Position numbers and translations under genes: made by a program
In this document: in pieces, positions 56,170 through 64,000 of the stretch
Numbering within the stretch: position 1 is the first letter of the stretch
How the letters are laid out: every line of letters begins with the position of its first letter
The notes under the pieces: model-generated
What the model was told of the DNA's origin: nothing
Database searches by the model: none
The model's input: the letters and a program-made list of their open reading frames with translations, nothing else
Assembly: GCF_001747095.1 (NCBI RefSeq)
Contig: NZ_MDGP01000001.1
Span: forward strand, 2,835,001 to 2,899,000
Source of the DNA: Roseivirga sp. 4D4
GTDB lineage: Bacteria; Bacteroidota; Bacteroidia; Cytophagales; Cyclobacteriaceae
DNA: 64,000 nucleotides
Direction: 5' to 3'

Positions 56170-56814
56170 ATGTTCATACTGAATCAAACCAACTCTATTG
56201 CTAATAATTATCTGGTAGAACTCAGAGATGAGTCTATACAAGGAGACAGGCTTAGGTTTAGACAAAACCTAGAACGTTTGGGTACCTTATTGGCCTATGA
56301 AATCTCTAAAGATTTGGTCTATCAGGAGACCAAAGTTCAGACTTGTCTTGCGCAAACCATGGCCCAGACCACTGCTGATGATGTGGTGATTATCTCCATT
56401 CTCAGGGCCGCGATTCCATTTAGCAACGGTTTCGTAAATCTTTTTGATCGAGCTGAGTTTGGCTTTATCGGTGCCGCTCGTCAGGAATCAACAGGAGATG
56501 AGGTAAAGGTCAATTTGGACTATGCCGCTGCCCCAGATTTAACAGGAAAAACGCTCATTATTGCCGACCCCATGCTTGCCACTGGCAAATCACTTGTTAA
56601 GAGTATTGATCGCCTTATACAAAACGGCATCCCGAAAACCATTCATTTAGCCTCCGTAATTGCCGCTCCTGAAGGAATTGCATACTTAAATGAAAACTTA
56701 CGTTTAGATTTCAAAATCTGGACCTGCGCCTTGGATGAAAAGCTTAATGAACAGTCTTATATCATTCCGGGTTTAGGTGATGCTGGCGACCTGGCCTTTG
56801 GCCCCAAATTGTAG
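56170..56814 (+). CDS. upp: Uracil phosphoribosyltransferase
   Basis: 214 residues. The PRPP motif is TLIIADPMLATGKSLVKSIDRL; the UPRT-specific C-terminal site is KIWTCALDEKLNEQSYIIPGLGDAGDLAFG. Residues 40-130 give the IISILRAAIPFSNGFVNLF strand. It converts uracil to UMP for salvage. The gene starts a plus-strand run with the exchanger gene 8 bp downstream. Confidence 0.96.
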   Translation: MFILNQTNSIANNYLVELRDESIQGDRLRFRQNLERLGTLLAYEISKDLVYQETKVQTCLAQTMAQTTADDVVIISILRAAIPFSNGFVNLFDRAEFGFIGAARQESTGDEVKVNLDYAAAPDLTGKTLIIADPMLATGKSLVKSIDRLIQNGIPKTIHLASVIAAPEGIAYLNENLRLDFKIWTCALDEKLNEQSYIIPGLGDAGDLAFGPKL

Positions 56815-56822
56815 AATATTAG

Positions 56823-57764
56823 ATGCTGTTGGACATACTTATCTTACTGATCGGCTTAGCCACCTTAATTCTTGGCGGTGATGTCTTAGTAAAAGGAGCC
56901 TCTCGCGTAGCATTGAGGTTTGATGTAAGTCCGATGATTGTGGGGCTTACCATTGTCGCTTTCAGCACATCGGCACCCGAATTACTTGTGAGCCTAAAAG
57001 CAGCGCTAAAAGAAGCCCCGGATTTTGCCATGGGCAATGTGGTGGGCTCGAATATTTCGAATTTGTCATTGGTACTGGGTGTGGCATGTCTTTTTGGCTA
57101 TATACCTATTCATAAAGGAACTGCCAGAAGGGATTGGTTGGTGACGATGCTTTCATCGATTCTATTACTCTACTTTGCTTCTGATGGCAATCTGGTTTTA
57201 AGAGAAGGAATAATCCTCTTTGCCGGTATACTTTCTTACCTCACCTTTCTTCTTTTTAAGACCAAGAAAGACCAAATCAAGCTCGATGTCACTTATGACC
57301 GAAGCAATGACACTCGTTTTGAGCAATTCAAAGATTTGTTTTACATCGCTATCGGTGGTGCTTGTTTGTATTTCGGATCGGAGTGGTTCATTGATTCAGC
57401 ACAAAGTCTTGCCTCCGGGCTTGGAGTTTCTGAAAGAGTAATTGGCCTTACCGTGCTTGCCTTAGGTACAAGTTTACCTGAGCTTTTCACTTCTGTTATT
57501 GCAGCGCGCAAAGGTGAAACTGATCTCGCGCTAGGTAATCTCTTCGGTTCGAACATTTTTAATATCCTTTCCATATTGGGCATCACTAGTATCGTTCACC
57601 CGCTTGGGGTCAATGAAGTTATTATCAATAGCGATATGATTTGGATGTTAGTGCTCACGCTAGGCATCCTTCCACTAATGCTTTTCCGTAGAAGATTAGG
57701 AACCGTATCGGGAATTATCCTACTGTCCTTTTACGGCCTATACATTTTTATGGTGTTGAAGTAA
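56823..57764 (+). CDS. CaCA-family Na+/Ca2+ exchanger (YrbG-like)
   Basis: 313 residues with ten or so membrane helices in two inverted halves. Alpha-1 repeat: LTIVAFSTSAPELLVSLKAA and NVVGSNISNLSLVLG. Alpha-2 repeat: LTVLALGTSLPELFTSVIAA and GNLFGSNIFNILSILG. The acidic and Asn residues of the ion path are present in both halves. It exchanges cations across the inner membrane. Its start is 8 bp after upp and its stop overlaps the next start by 1 bp (TAATG). Confidence 0.93.
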   Translation: MLLDILILLIGLATLILGGDVLVKGASRVALRFDVSPMIVGLTIVAFSTSAPELLVSLKAALKEAPDFAMGNVVGSNISNLSLVLGVACLFGYIPIHKGTARRDWLVTMLSSILLLYFASDGNLVLREGIILFAGILSYLTFLLFKTKKDQIKLDVTYDRSNDTRFEQFKDLFYIAIGGACLYFGSEWFIDSAQSLASGLGVSERVIGLTVLALGTSLPELFTSVIAARKGETDLALGNLFGSNIFNILSILGITSIVHPLGVNEVIINSDMIWMLVLTLGILPLMLFRRRLGTVSGIILLSFYGLYIFMVLK

Positions 57765-58219
57765 TGTGGCAAGACGTACTGACTTATATAGGCATCTATT
57801 TATTGGCCTGCCTTAAATCTATTTTCCCTCCATTATTGGGACCTGCTGCTGGTATGTCAAATCTTGAGATCATTGGAATCACTGTTTTAGGCCTGATGAC
57901 AAGTGTGATTCTTTTCACATTTCTGGGGGAAAAGATTAAAAAGCATATCATTCCCATTTTTATCAAGAACCCAAAGAAGTTTTCTCCTAAAAGCCGAAGG
58001 ATGGTTAGACTTTGGAAGAAGTATGGAATTATTGGGGTTTGCTTTTTGACACCTTTGATTCTATCTCCTCCTGGAGGAGCCTTACTCGTTTCTTCGGTTG
58101 GAGCCCCTCGAAAGCAGGTATTCCTCTACATGCTGCTGTTCGGAATTATGTGGGCCACCATCTGGACCTTTTCAGTAGACTGGCTGATGGATTTGGGCCT
58201 AGTTAAGGGAAAAACGTAA
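57764..58219 (+). CDS. Small membrane protein, small multidrug-export-like
   Basis: 151 residues with four predicted membrane segments, beginning YIGIYLLACLKSIFPPLLG, then IIGITVLGLMTSVILFTFLGE, a basic loop (KHIIPIFIKNPKKFSPKSRRMVRLWKK), IIGVCFLTPLILSPPGGALL and MLLFGIMWATIWTFSVDWLM. This order fits the small multi-drug export (COG2426) type. Function is not proved. Its start overlaps the exchanger stop (TAATG), so the two are coupled. Confidence 0.75.
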   Translation: MWQDVLTYIGIYLLACLKSIFPPLLGPAAGMSNLEIIGITVLGLMTSVILFTFLGEKIKKHIIPIFIKNPKKFSPKSRRMVRLWKKYGIIGVCFLTPLILSPPGGALLVSSVGAPRKQVFLYMLLFGIMWATIWTFSVDWLMDLGLVKGKT

Positions 58220-58248
58220 TTCTTAATTCGTAATTCTTAACTAACTAA

Positions 58249-59148
58249 TCAATCCTCATCCGGGAGCATTTCGATATCTTGAATGAGCACGCGCTTCGAA
58301 ATGGCCTGACCGGTTGTTGTGGCTGCTAAACCACCCATGGCGGTTTCCTTATAGCGGGTCTCCATGCTCTGGCCAACTTCTCCCATTGCTTCGATGCACT
58401 CATCTACAGGAATTACAGCGCTCACATCTGCCAGTGCAATTTGTGCCGAACTATTCGCAATAGCAGCTGCACTGGCATTTCTCACCACACAAGGTACTTC
58501 TACCAAACCAGCTACCGGATCACATACCAAGCCCAACATACATTGCACGGTAATTGCCACTGCATTAAAAACCTGATCTATACTTCCACCCAAACAATAT
58601 ACCATAGCGCCTGCGCCCATGGCAGCGGCACTACCTGTCTCTGCCTGACAACCGCCAACTGCCCCGGCAATTGAAGCCCTTTTTTCCATAATTAGGGCTA
58701 TACCAGCACCTACTAAGAGTCCTTCCATAATACTCTTATCCGGAAGGTCATGCAATTCCTGGAGTGTCACCATAACCCCTGGAAGAATACCGGAAGCCCC
58801 TGCAGTCGGAGCGGCCACTACTCTACCCATGCAGGAATTAACTTCTTTGGCCGCAAGGGCACGCGAAATCAGCACTTGAAATTCTTTTGAAAGCACAGGT
58901 TTTGGGTAGTTGTAAACCTTTTTAGCACCATTGTTGATCATTCCCGACCGAGAAGTCATTTCTTCAGTTAAGCCCGTTTGAACCGCTTCCTTCATTACCT
59001 GATAGGCATTCGCCAAACCCTCCCACATCAACTCTTCGGTAGCTTGCTTTTGATCCACCTCATATTCAATCACTGACTGAGGCAGCGAAATATCATTCGA
59101 TGTACAGTATTCTTTCCAACCCTTGAAGTCCTCAAACAAGTAGCTCAT
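58249..59148 (-). CDS. sdaAA: L-serine dehydratase, iron-sulfur type, alpha subunit
   Basis: 299 residues, matching the alpha (catalytic) subunit of the two-subunit enzyme. Motifs: [64 protein letters not shown]. The Cys residues of these three stretches bind the 4Fe-4S cluster. It turns serine into pyruvate and ammonia. The beta subunit is not next to it. It is convergent with the exchanger/membrane protein pair and divergent from hemE. Confidence 0.95.
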   Translation of the reverse strand: MSYLFEDFKGWKEYCTSNDISLPQSVIEYEVDQKQATEELMWEGLANAYQVMKEAVQTGLTEEMTSRSGMINNGAKKVYNYPKPVLSKEFQVLISRALAAKEVNSCMGRVVAAPTAGASGILPGVMVTLQELHDLPDKSIMEGLLVGAGIALIMEKRASIAGAVGGCQAETGSAAAMGAGAMVYCLGGSIDQVFNAVAITVQCMLGLVCDPVAGLVEVPCVVRNASAAAIANSSAQIALADVSAVIPVDECIEAMGEVGQSMETRYKETAMGGLAATTTGQAISKRVLIQDIEMLPDED

Positions 59149-59232
59149 TTCAAATTATTTTATTCAAAGCTAATCGATTTTATACAAACGATTGAAGATA
59201 AAAACTTCGCTATGTTTCAATTGTTCAATGGC

Positions 59233-59240
59233 TATCTTTG
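59233..59240 (+). promoter_or_regulatory. Bacteroidetes -7 box for hemE, possible leaderless mRNA
   Basis: TATCTTTG fits TAnnTTTG. It ends 5 bp before the ATG at 59245, so transcription may begin at or next to the start codon. Confidence 0.55.
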
Positions 59241-59244
59241 CCGC

Positions 59245-60294
59245 ATGGAATTGCAGAATGATTTATTGATTAGAGCGGCAAAAGGTGAAAAGACTGAAAG
59301 AACTCCAGTATGGCTGATGCGCCAGGCTGGACGTATTCTACCTGAGTATCGTGCTGTGCGAAACTCTCTGAGTGGCTTCATTGAACTGGCGAAGACTCCT
59401 GAACTGGCTGCTGAAGTAACCATTCAACCTGTCGATATTCTGGGGGTAGATGCTGCGATCATCTTTTCTGACATTTTGGTAATTCCTGAGGCCATGGGCC
59501 TGAAATATGAAATGGTTGAAAAGAAAGGACCTTGGTTCCCTGAAACGATAAAAGGCTATGACGATTTCAACAAACTGAAAAAAGCAGATGCCGAATCTGA
59601 TCTGGCCTACGTACTGGAGGCCATTAAAATCACCAAGAAGGAACTGAACGGTCGTGTTCCGCTAATCGGTTTTGCAGGCGCTCCTTGGACTATTTTCTGC
59701 TATATGATCGAGGGACAGGGAAGCAAAACCTTCTCTAAGGCTAGAAGAATGCTCTATACCGAGCCATTACTTGCCGATCAATTATTGCAGCTCATTACTG
59801 ATAGTACAATAGAGTATTTAAAAGCTCAAATTGCAGCCGGTGCCGATATTGTTCAGGTATTTGATTCATGGGCAGGAATATTGTCTCCCGAGCATTATCA
59901 GAAGTACTCTATGAAGTATATCAGTCAGATTTGTGATGCGATTGATGAGGTACCTATTACTGTTTTTGCCAAAGGAGCATTCTTTGCGCGTACTGAAATG
60001 CGTCACCTCAATTGCCAAACGATCGGCCTGGACTGGAACATGGATATTCAAGAATCCAGAAGGCTTATTGGCGAGGGAAAAACACTTCAGGGTAACCTGG
60101 ATCCTTGCGCTCTTTATGGTTCTACCGTAGAGATTGAAACCGCCACGCGGAAGATGCTCGACACTTTTGGTTCTAGCAGACATATCGCCAATTTAGGTCA
60201 TGGGGTTTATCCCGATACCAACCCAGATAAGGTGAAGGTATTTATTAATACCGTTAAAGAGTACAGCGCTGTCATGCGCAATACGGTTGACTAA
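59245..60294 (+). CDS. hemE: Uroporphyrinogen decarboxylase
   Basis: 349 residues from the ATG at 59245 ([23 protein letters not shown]), the usual family start; an in-frame ATG at 59212 lies upstream of the promoter box. Motifs: [16 protein letters not shown] with the substrate-binding Arg, [49 protein letters not shown] and the C-terminal [18 protein letters not shown]. It decarboxylates uroporphyrinogen III to coproporphyrinogen III in heme synthesis. Confidence 0.98.
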   Translation: MELQNDLLIRAAKGEKTERTPVWLMRQAGRILPEYRAVRNSLSGFIELAKTPELAAEVTIQPVDILGVDAAIIFSDILVIPEAMGLKYEMVEKKGPWFPETIKGYDDFNKLKKADAESDLAYVLEAIKITKKELNGRVPLIGFAGAPWTIFCYMIEGQGSKTFSKARRMLYTEPLLADQLLQLITDSTIEYLKAQIAAGADIVQVFDSWAGILSPEHYQKYSMKYISQICDAIDEVPITVFAKGAFFARTEMRHLNCQTIGLDWNMDIQESRRLIGEGKTLQGNLDPCALYGSTVEIETATRKMLDTFGSSRHIANLGHGVYPDTNPDKVKVFINTVKEYSAVMRNTVD

Positions 60295-60361
60295 CCGATA
60301 CAGTAGTTTTTCTTTTGGTTTATTGAGGTTTAAGCTATTTTGATGGTTCAAACCCAAAACT

Positions 60362-61678
60362 ATGAAGAAGTTATTCTCTGTACTTGTTGCCGTAGCCATG
60401 GTAACCATGCTAACTGCATCAGCATTCAAGACCGATCCAAAACCAGCATTAAAGGATAAGGTATTAGAACTTTCTAAAGAGATTGAACCTAAGGTGGTCA
60501 ACTGGCGACACTGGGTGCATGAAAATGCCGAACTCTCTAATCGTGAGTTCAAAACGGCTGCTTACGTAGCTGCTCATCTCAAAAGTCTTGGATTGGAAGT
60601 ACAAGAGAATGTGGCCAAAACAGGCGTTGTGGGAATTCTCAAGGGTGGAAAACCAGGGCCGGTCGTTGGACTTCGAGCAGATATGGATGGGCTTCCTGTC
60701 AAAGAAAGAGTCGACATTCCATGGGCATCAAAACAAATTGGAGAATACAATGGTGAAGAGGTTCCAGTAATGCATGCCTGCGGACATGACACACATGTGG
60801 CCATCCTTATGGGTGTGGCAGAAGTATTGAATTCAGTGAAAGATGACTTGCGCGGCACAGTGAAATTCATCTTCCAACCGGCAGAAGAAGGAGCACCTCC
60901 AGGCGAAGAAGGTGGGGCAGAATTGATGGTCAAAGAGGGAGTAATTGATGGAATGGATGCCATCTTCGGTTTACACATCAACTCGAAAACTGAAGCCGGA
61001 AAAGTGCGTTATCGTCCTGCTGGTATTATGGCAGCGGTAAATAGCTTCAATATTAAAATTAAGGGAGTGCAAACCCATGGTTCTACTCCCTGGACAGGTG
61101 TTGATCCCATTGTAACAGCTGCTCAAATCATCAACAATGCTCAGACAGTTGTCAGCAGAGGGCTGCCGTTGACTAAAGCCGCAGCAGTACTCAGTTTCGG
61201 TAAGATCGAAGGTGGAGTTCGGAATAATATCATCCCTGAAGAGGTGAATATGATCGGTACTATCAGAACACTGGATGCTGGTATGAGAGAAACCTTATTC
61301 GAACGCTTTCACACTATAGTGAAGAGCACAGGTGAAAGTAATGGTGCTGAGGCTACCTTGACCATCAACAGAGGTTACCCAATTACTTACAATGATCCTG
61401 AACTCACGGCTATGATGGGAAATACTTTTACCGAAGTAGCAGGAGCTGAAAATGTAGAATCCAGCATGGACGCCATCACTGGCGCAGAGGACTTCTCTTT
61501 CTTCCAGGAGAAAATTCCAGGTTTGTACTTCTTTATCGGAGGAATGAGAAAAGGACAAGACCCAAAGACATCGGCACCACATCATACCCCTGATTTTTAT
61601 GTTGACGATTCAGGACTGCTTACTGGAATCAAGTTGATGAGTAGAATGGTGGTGGACTATGGGGAAAAGAGTAGGTAG
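60362..61678 (+). CDS. Exported M20-family amidohydrolase
   Basis: 438 residues. Signal peptide at 1-20 (AMVTMLTASAFKTD region). M20D/IAA-amino-acid hydrolase-like motifs: GLRADMDGLPV, HACGHDTHVAILMGVAEVL (metal Cys/His), FIFQPAEEGAPPGEEGGAELM, HINSKTEAG, THGSTPWTGVDPI (dimerisation domain) and GAEDFSFFQEKIPGLYFFIGG. It probably hydrolyses N-acyl amino acids or similar amides outside the cytoplasm. It stands alone, followed by a dispersed repeat. Confidence 0.92.
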   Translation: MKKLFSVLVAVAMVTMLTASAFKTDPKPALKDKVLELSKEIEPKVVNWRHWVHENAELSNREFKTAAYVAAHLKSLGLEVQENVAKTGVVGILKGGKPGPVVGLRADMDGLPVKERVDIPWASKQIGEYNGEEVPVMHACGHDTHVAILMGVAEVLNSVKDDLRGTVKFIFQPAEEGAPPGEEGGAELMVKEGVIDGMDAIFGLHINSKTEAGKVRYRPAGIMAAVNSFNIKIKGVQTHGSTPWTGVDPIVTAAQIINNAQTVVSRGLPLTKAAAVLSFGKIEGGVRNNIIPEEVNMIGTIRTLDAGMRETLFERFHTIVKSTGESNGAEATLTINRGYPITYNDPELTAMMGNTFTEVAGAENVESSMDAITGAEDFSFFQEKIPGLYFFIGGMRKGQDPKTSAPHHTPDFYVDDSGLLTGIKLMSRMVVDYGEKSR

Positions 61679-61757
61679 TATTGGGTACTGAGTATTGAGT
61701 ATATAGTATTTAGACTGATTTCTAACCAATACCAGGTACTCACTACGCAATACGTAT
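61675..61757. repeat. GTATT/GTACT-type dispersed repeat
   Basis: agtattgggtactgagtatt ... ccaataccaggtactcacta: runs of GTATT and GTACT words on both strands, forming an imperfect hairpin between the amidohydrolase and cupin genes. Similar DNA lies inside the gene at 6945-8099 (7003-7049). Confidence 0.6.
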
Positions 61758-62081
61758 CTACAGATAATCTTCTCTCACAGGGCTAAAAACATCTAGTAAC
61801 TGGCAGTCAGTGATGGCCTTGCCGCTATGGACAGCATTTGAGGGAATAACGGCTACATCCCCGGTTTTCATTACTTTGGATTCTCCTTCGAGAGTCAATT
61901 CAAATTCACCCGACATCACTTGAGCAGCCACTTGTTCATGTGGATGACTATGCTCCGGAAGAACGCTCCCAGCCTTTATATCCCAATAAGCGAGTGTCAT
62001 TTTTTCGGCATGAATAAATTTCACCGAGAACCCGGGAAGAAGCTCTTTAGATTGAATCTCGTCAAGTTGTACGAATGGCAT
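61758..62081 (-). CDS. Small cupin-domain protein
   Basis: 107 residues, one cupin barrel. The first cupin motif has GSVLPEHSHPHEQVAAQVMSGEFEL with the metal His-His-Glu, and the second has GDVAVIPSNAVHSGKAI with the last His. No other domain. Small cupins often bind metals or sugars; the function here is unknown. It stands alone. Confidence 0.9.
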   Translation of the reverse strand: MPFVQLDEIQSKELLPGFSVKFIHAEKMTLAYWDIKAGSVLPEHSHPHEQVAAQVMSGEFELTLEGESKVMKTGDVAVIPSNAVHSGKAITDCQLLDVFSPVREDYL

Positions 62082-62165
62082 GTGAAGTCCTTTAGTTCAT
62101 TGTAATAATACAGATAGGACTAAAGAGACACAAGGAGTTGATTGAGATAGATTAAGATTGACATA

Positions 62166-62915
62166 TCATTCCTTCGAACTTCTTTGAGCAACGAGTTGGA
62201 TAACCAAAGCAGCGCCTGGCACTTCGAAATTCACAATCTGTCTTGGTGATTCTCGACTCACCCAAATCTTGTTGCTCGGCATATTACCATCTGTATTTAG
62301 GATGAGAACATCACAATCGAAAACACCCACCTCTGTATGAATGGACTCGCTTGAATCGTATGTCAGAGAGGCCTCAGATAAGCGCAAACTAGAGGGCACT
62401 AAAGCCTTAAATTTGAGCGTATCCTCAGCTTCGATCGAAAGTGTTTGAATCAGCATATAAAGCTCACTTCTGACAATATCATAGCCAAGGCTTTGGTCGA
62501 TTGGCACAACCCTGGTGGAATCATTAGCTCTAATTTCTGCCTGACCCTTCACAGACGATCCTTCCATCGTCAGCTTTGTAACAAACTGACTGTTCGAAGT
62601 TTTCATGTCAATGAAGGTCGATTGCATGGTAAAGCTTGTGGTATCAAACCTAAACTCAGCTTCTTCATATACACTGCCGTCATCAAACTGTGAGGTGTCC
62701 CTCGCCACCAATTGACCATCTTCAAAGAAGGTCCCAAAAATCATCGAACCCATCTTGTCACCATCTGCATTGAACATGTGATAGGTATTAGTAACCTCTC
62801 GAATACTGGCAAAGTCTACCGGGCGTCCTAACCACTCTTTATCTATCTCATCACTCCCTGAGGTGCAAGCCGTAAAACTCAATATGATTATGCAGAAAAA
62901 AGCAACGCGTTTCAT
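62166..62915 (-). CDS. Lipoprotein, DUF3108-like, function unknown
   Basis: 249 residues from the ATG at 62915 (MKRVAFFCIIILSFTAC); two ATGs upstream in frame are less likely because the lipoprotein signal begins here. Lipobox SFTAC gives Cys 17. The mature part is strand-rich (TNTYHMFNADGDKMGSMIFG, FRFDTTSFTMQSTFIDMKTS and FDCDVLILNTDGNMPSNKIWVS). The C-terminal half resembles the beta-sandwich of DUF3108-type exported proteins. No enzymatic motif is seen. Confidence 0.7.
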   Translation of the reverse strand: MKRVAFFCIIILSFTACTSGSDEIDKEWLGRPVDFASIREVTNTYHMFNADGDKMGSMIFGTFFEDGQLVARDTSQFDDGSVYEEAEFRFDTTSFTMQSTFIDMKTSNSQFVTKLTMEGSSVKGQAEIRANDSTRVVPIDQSLGYDIVRSELYMLIQTLSIEAEDTLKFKALVPSSLRLSEASLTYDSSESIHTEVGVFDCDVLILNTDGNMPSNKIWVSRESPRQIVNFEVPGAALVIQLVAQRSSKE

Positions 62916-63060
62916 AGAGGACTTCATTTTTGACAAAACTATGGTGATTCAATTTTGGAACACAATAACTATTGATAACTAGCAATCTTTGTGACGAAAC
63001 AATCTACCGAATTCCAAATGCCCTAGATATGGTGAAAACCAACAACTTTCGAGGTATGAC

Positions 63061-64000
63061 CTAATAATTACTCAGCTCTGGAATAATGATCTCCTGAATA
63101 GCAGACTCAATGTTGTTCGGCAAATTAGAACCTCTGGATTGGGTCATGACCACAATTATGATACCCTTTGCTGGGAAACCATGTATGCTGGTACCATCGC
63201 TACCTCGATGGAGAAACACTTCAGGCCATTCATCTTCAAGATCGTTAAAGGCCATTCCCCAAAAATGACCATAGGTGAATTCTCGTTTTCCTGCCAAAGG
63301 AAAAAGCTGAGGAGTAACATTGATCAATTGGCGATTACTAAATGCACGTTTCACTGAGTTATTGGAAATCACTTGTGAGAGGTTACTCGACCTTTTAGGC
63401 ATGTAGAGTCGGGCAAACTTGGCATAGTCCTCCGCTGTTGAGTAAACACTCTGCGCAAACATGGCAAACTTATGCCATGGATAATCCTCAGCCCTCCAAA
63501 CCACTTTCCAATCACCCTTTTTACCTCTCAATTGTGGAACGATTCTTTTGACCAATTTATCCTTTGAAGTCCATGCCGCAAAACTTGAGGTCATCCGCAA
63601 AGGTCCAATCAAATAATCTTCAAGCAACTCTTGAGCAGAAAGCCCTGTAACAACCTCAGCAACGCGAGCAAAAATATCTGAGTGGGCATCTGCATAGGAC
63701 CAAGTGCCTCCGACTTTTCCGGTCGGGTCATTATCAGCCCAGTAGTCTACCATTTCTTTAAGGCTATTGTACCGAGTCCAGGATTTCCCTGGCTGACCTT
63801 GTGTATAGCCTCCACGATGTAGGAGTAAATGCTCTATGGTTAAACCCTTTGTCTTACCATGTCCAAATTCAGGCAGATATTTTGAAACCAGATCATCTGG
63901 AGATAGCTCATTCCTTTCAAACAGAATTTCAGCGATCGCACCCGCCATAGGTTTAGTCATCGAACGAATATTATAGATGTCGCCAATTTGAGACTTTACC
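63061..64000 (-). CDS. Beta-lactamase-family serine hydrolase (N-terminus outside window)
   Basis: The frame stays open to the window edge, so the gene is cut at its 5' end; the ATG at 63960 is internal. Just upstream of it the frame reads IYNIRSMTKPMA, which holds the SxxK motif of the family (Ser as nucleophile, Lys as base). WSYADAHSD matches the position of the Y-x-N motif, with an unusual YAD version, and HRGSDGTSIHGFPAKG gives the H/KxG-like third motif. It fits class C-like esterases/carboxypeptidases, possibly exported. Substrate unknown. Confidence 0.88.
   Translation of the reverse strand, partial: VKSQIGDIYNIRSMTKPMAGAIAEILFERNELSPDDLVSKYLPEFGHGKTKGLTIEHLLLHRGGYTQGQPGKSWTRYNSLKEMVDYWADNDPTGKVGGTWSYADAHSDIFARVAEVVTGLSAQELLEDYLIGPLRMTSSFAAWTSKDKLVKRIVPQLRGKKGDWKVVWRAEDYPWHKFAMFAQSVYSTAEDYAKFARLYMPKRSSNLSQVISNNSVKRAFSNRQLINVTPQLFPLAGKREFTYGHFWGMAFNDLEDEWPEVFLHRGSDGTSIHGFPAKGIIIVVMTQSRGSNLPNNIESAIQEIIIPELSNY

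Noticed and set aside
63061..63960. Serine hydrolase lacking its catalytic Ser
   Set aside because: The frame continues past the ATG at 63960 to the window edge, and the SxxK motif is present just upstream of that ATG; the gene is cut by the window, not degenerate.

Overview
The window looks like a chromosomal segment of a free-living, probably marine, member of the Bacteroidetes (Cytophagales-like). The reasons are promoters of the Bacteroidetes type (TTTG-N19-TAnnTTTG before atpD), an atpD-atpC pair apart from the other ATP synthase genes, a clade II type nos cluster with a Sec/lipoprotein NosZ, RHS-like surface proteins, DUF2911 and DUF2807 type proteins, and many short secreted proteins of unknown function. 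No rRNA, CRISPR array, integrase or transposase gene was seen.

Layout. 1-9186 (minus): five closely packed genes for secreted proteins. Two have a tail-fibre-like coiled-coil C-terminus, one is an RHS/YD-repeat protein, one is a small beta-rich protein, and one is a large Ig-like repeat protein that runs off the window. 9187-9951: AT-rich and REP-like intergenic DNA. 9952-12056: a Gly-rich secreted protein, a small GIY-YIG protein, one intact tRNA-Ala(GGC), and a tandem array of five tRNA-derived units of 128-129 bp in which the anticodon arm has been replaced by another palindrome. 12057-20409: NlpC/P60 lipoprotein, CAP protein, thioesterase with its TetR regulator, dnaK, two tandem LpxL-like acyltransferases and a DUF2807-type protein. 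20542-28287: a five-gene operon of planctomycete-type cytochrome/DUF1549/DUF1553, DUF1501, NHL, and hexosaminidase-C/discoidin proteins, probably extracytoplasmic oxidative polymer metabolism. 28370-31654: prfC, a LolA-like secreted protein and an RluA-type pseudouridine synthase. 31664-35269: small orphan secreted or membrane proteins. 35326-37094: atpC and atpD. 37213-39282: a histidine kinase and a Crp/Fnr regulator. 39301-46200: a nitrous oxide reductase operon (cytochrome c, fasciclin, nosZ, nosB-like, nosL, nosD, nosF, nosY) with a Crp/Fnr-like palindrome centred near -41.5. 46396-51525: Nat-type ABC exporter, DUF4097-like protein, dnaJ and grpE. 51740-64000: mostly housekeeping genes (obg, adk, hpt, upp, sdaA, hemE) with peptidases, an exchanger, a cupin and a serine hydrolase cut by the window edge.

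How the parts fit. The chaperones dnaK and grpE-dnaJ lie 34 kb apart, but both have a sigma-54-like element preceded at exactly 12 bp by a TGTCA-type motif, which suggests one shared regulon. The Crp/Fnr gene, converging on nosY, is the obvious candidate activator of the nos operon. TAnnTTTG boxes lie directly in front of prfC, the RluA-type gene, hemE and the first acyltransferase. Apparent TTG starts at three of these genes are really part of the promoter box, and two of the mRNAs may be leaderless.

The least explained parts are the tRNA-derived array with its GIY-YIG neighbour, and the five-gene RHS/tail-fibre-like cassette.
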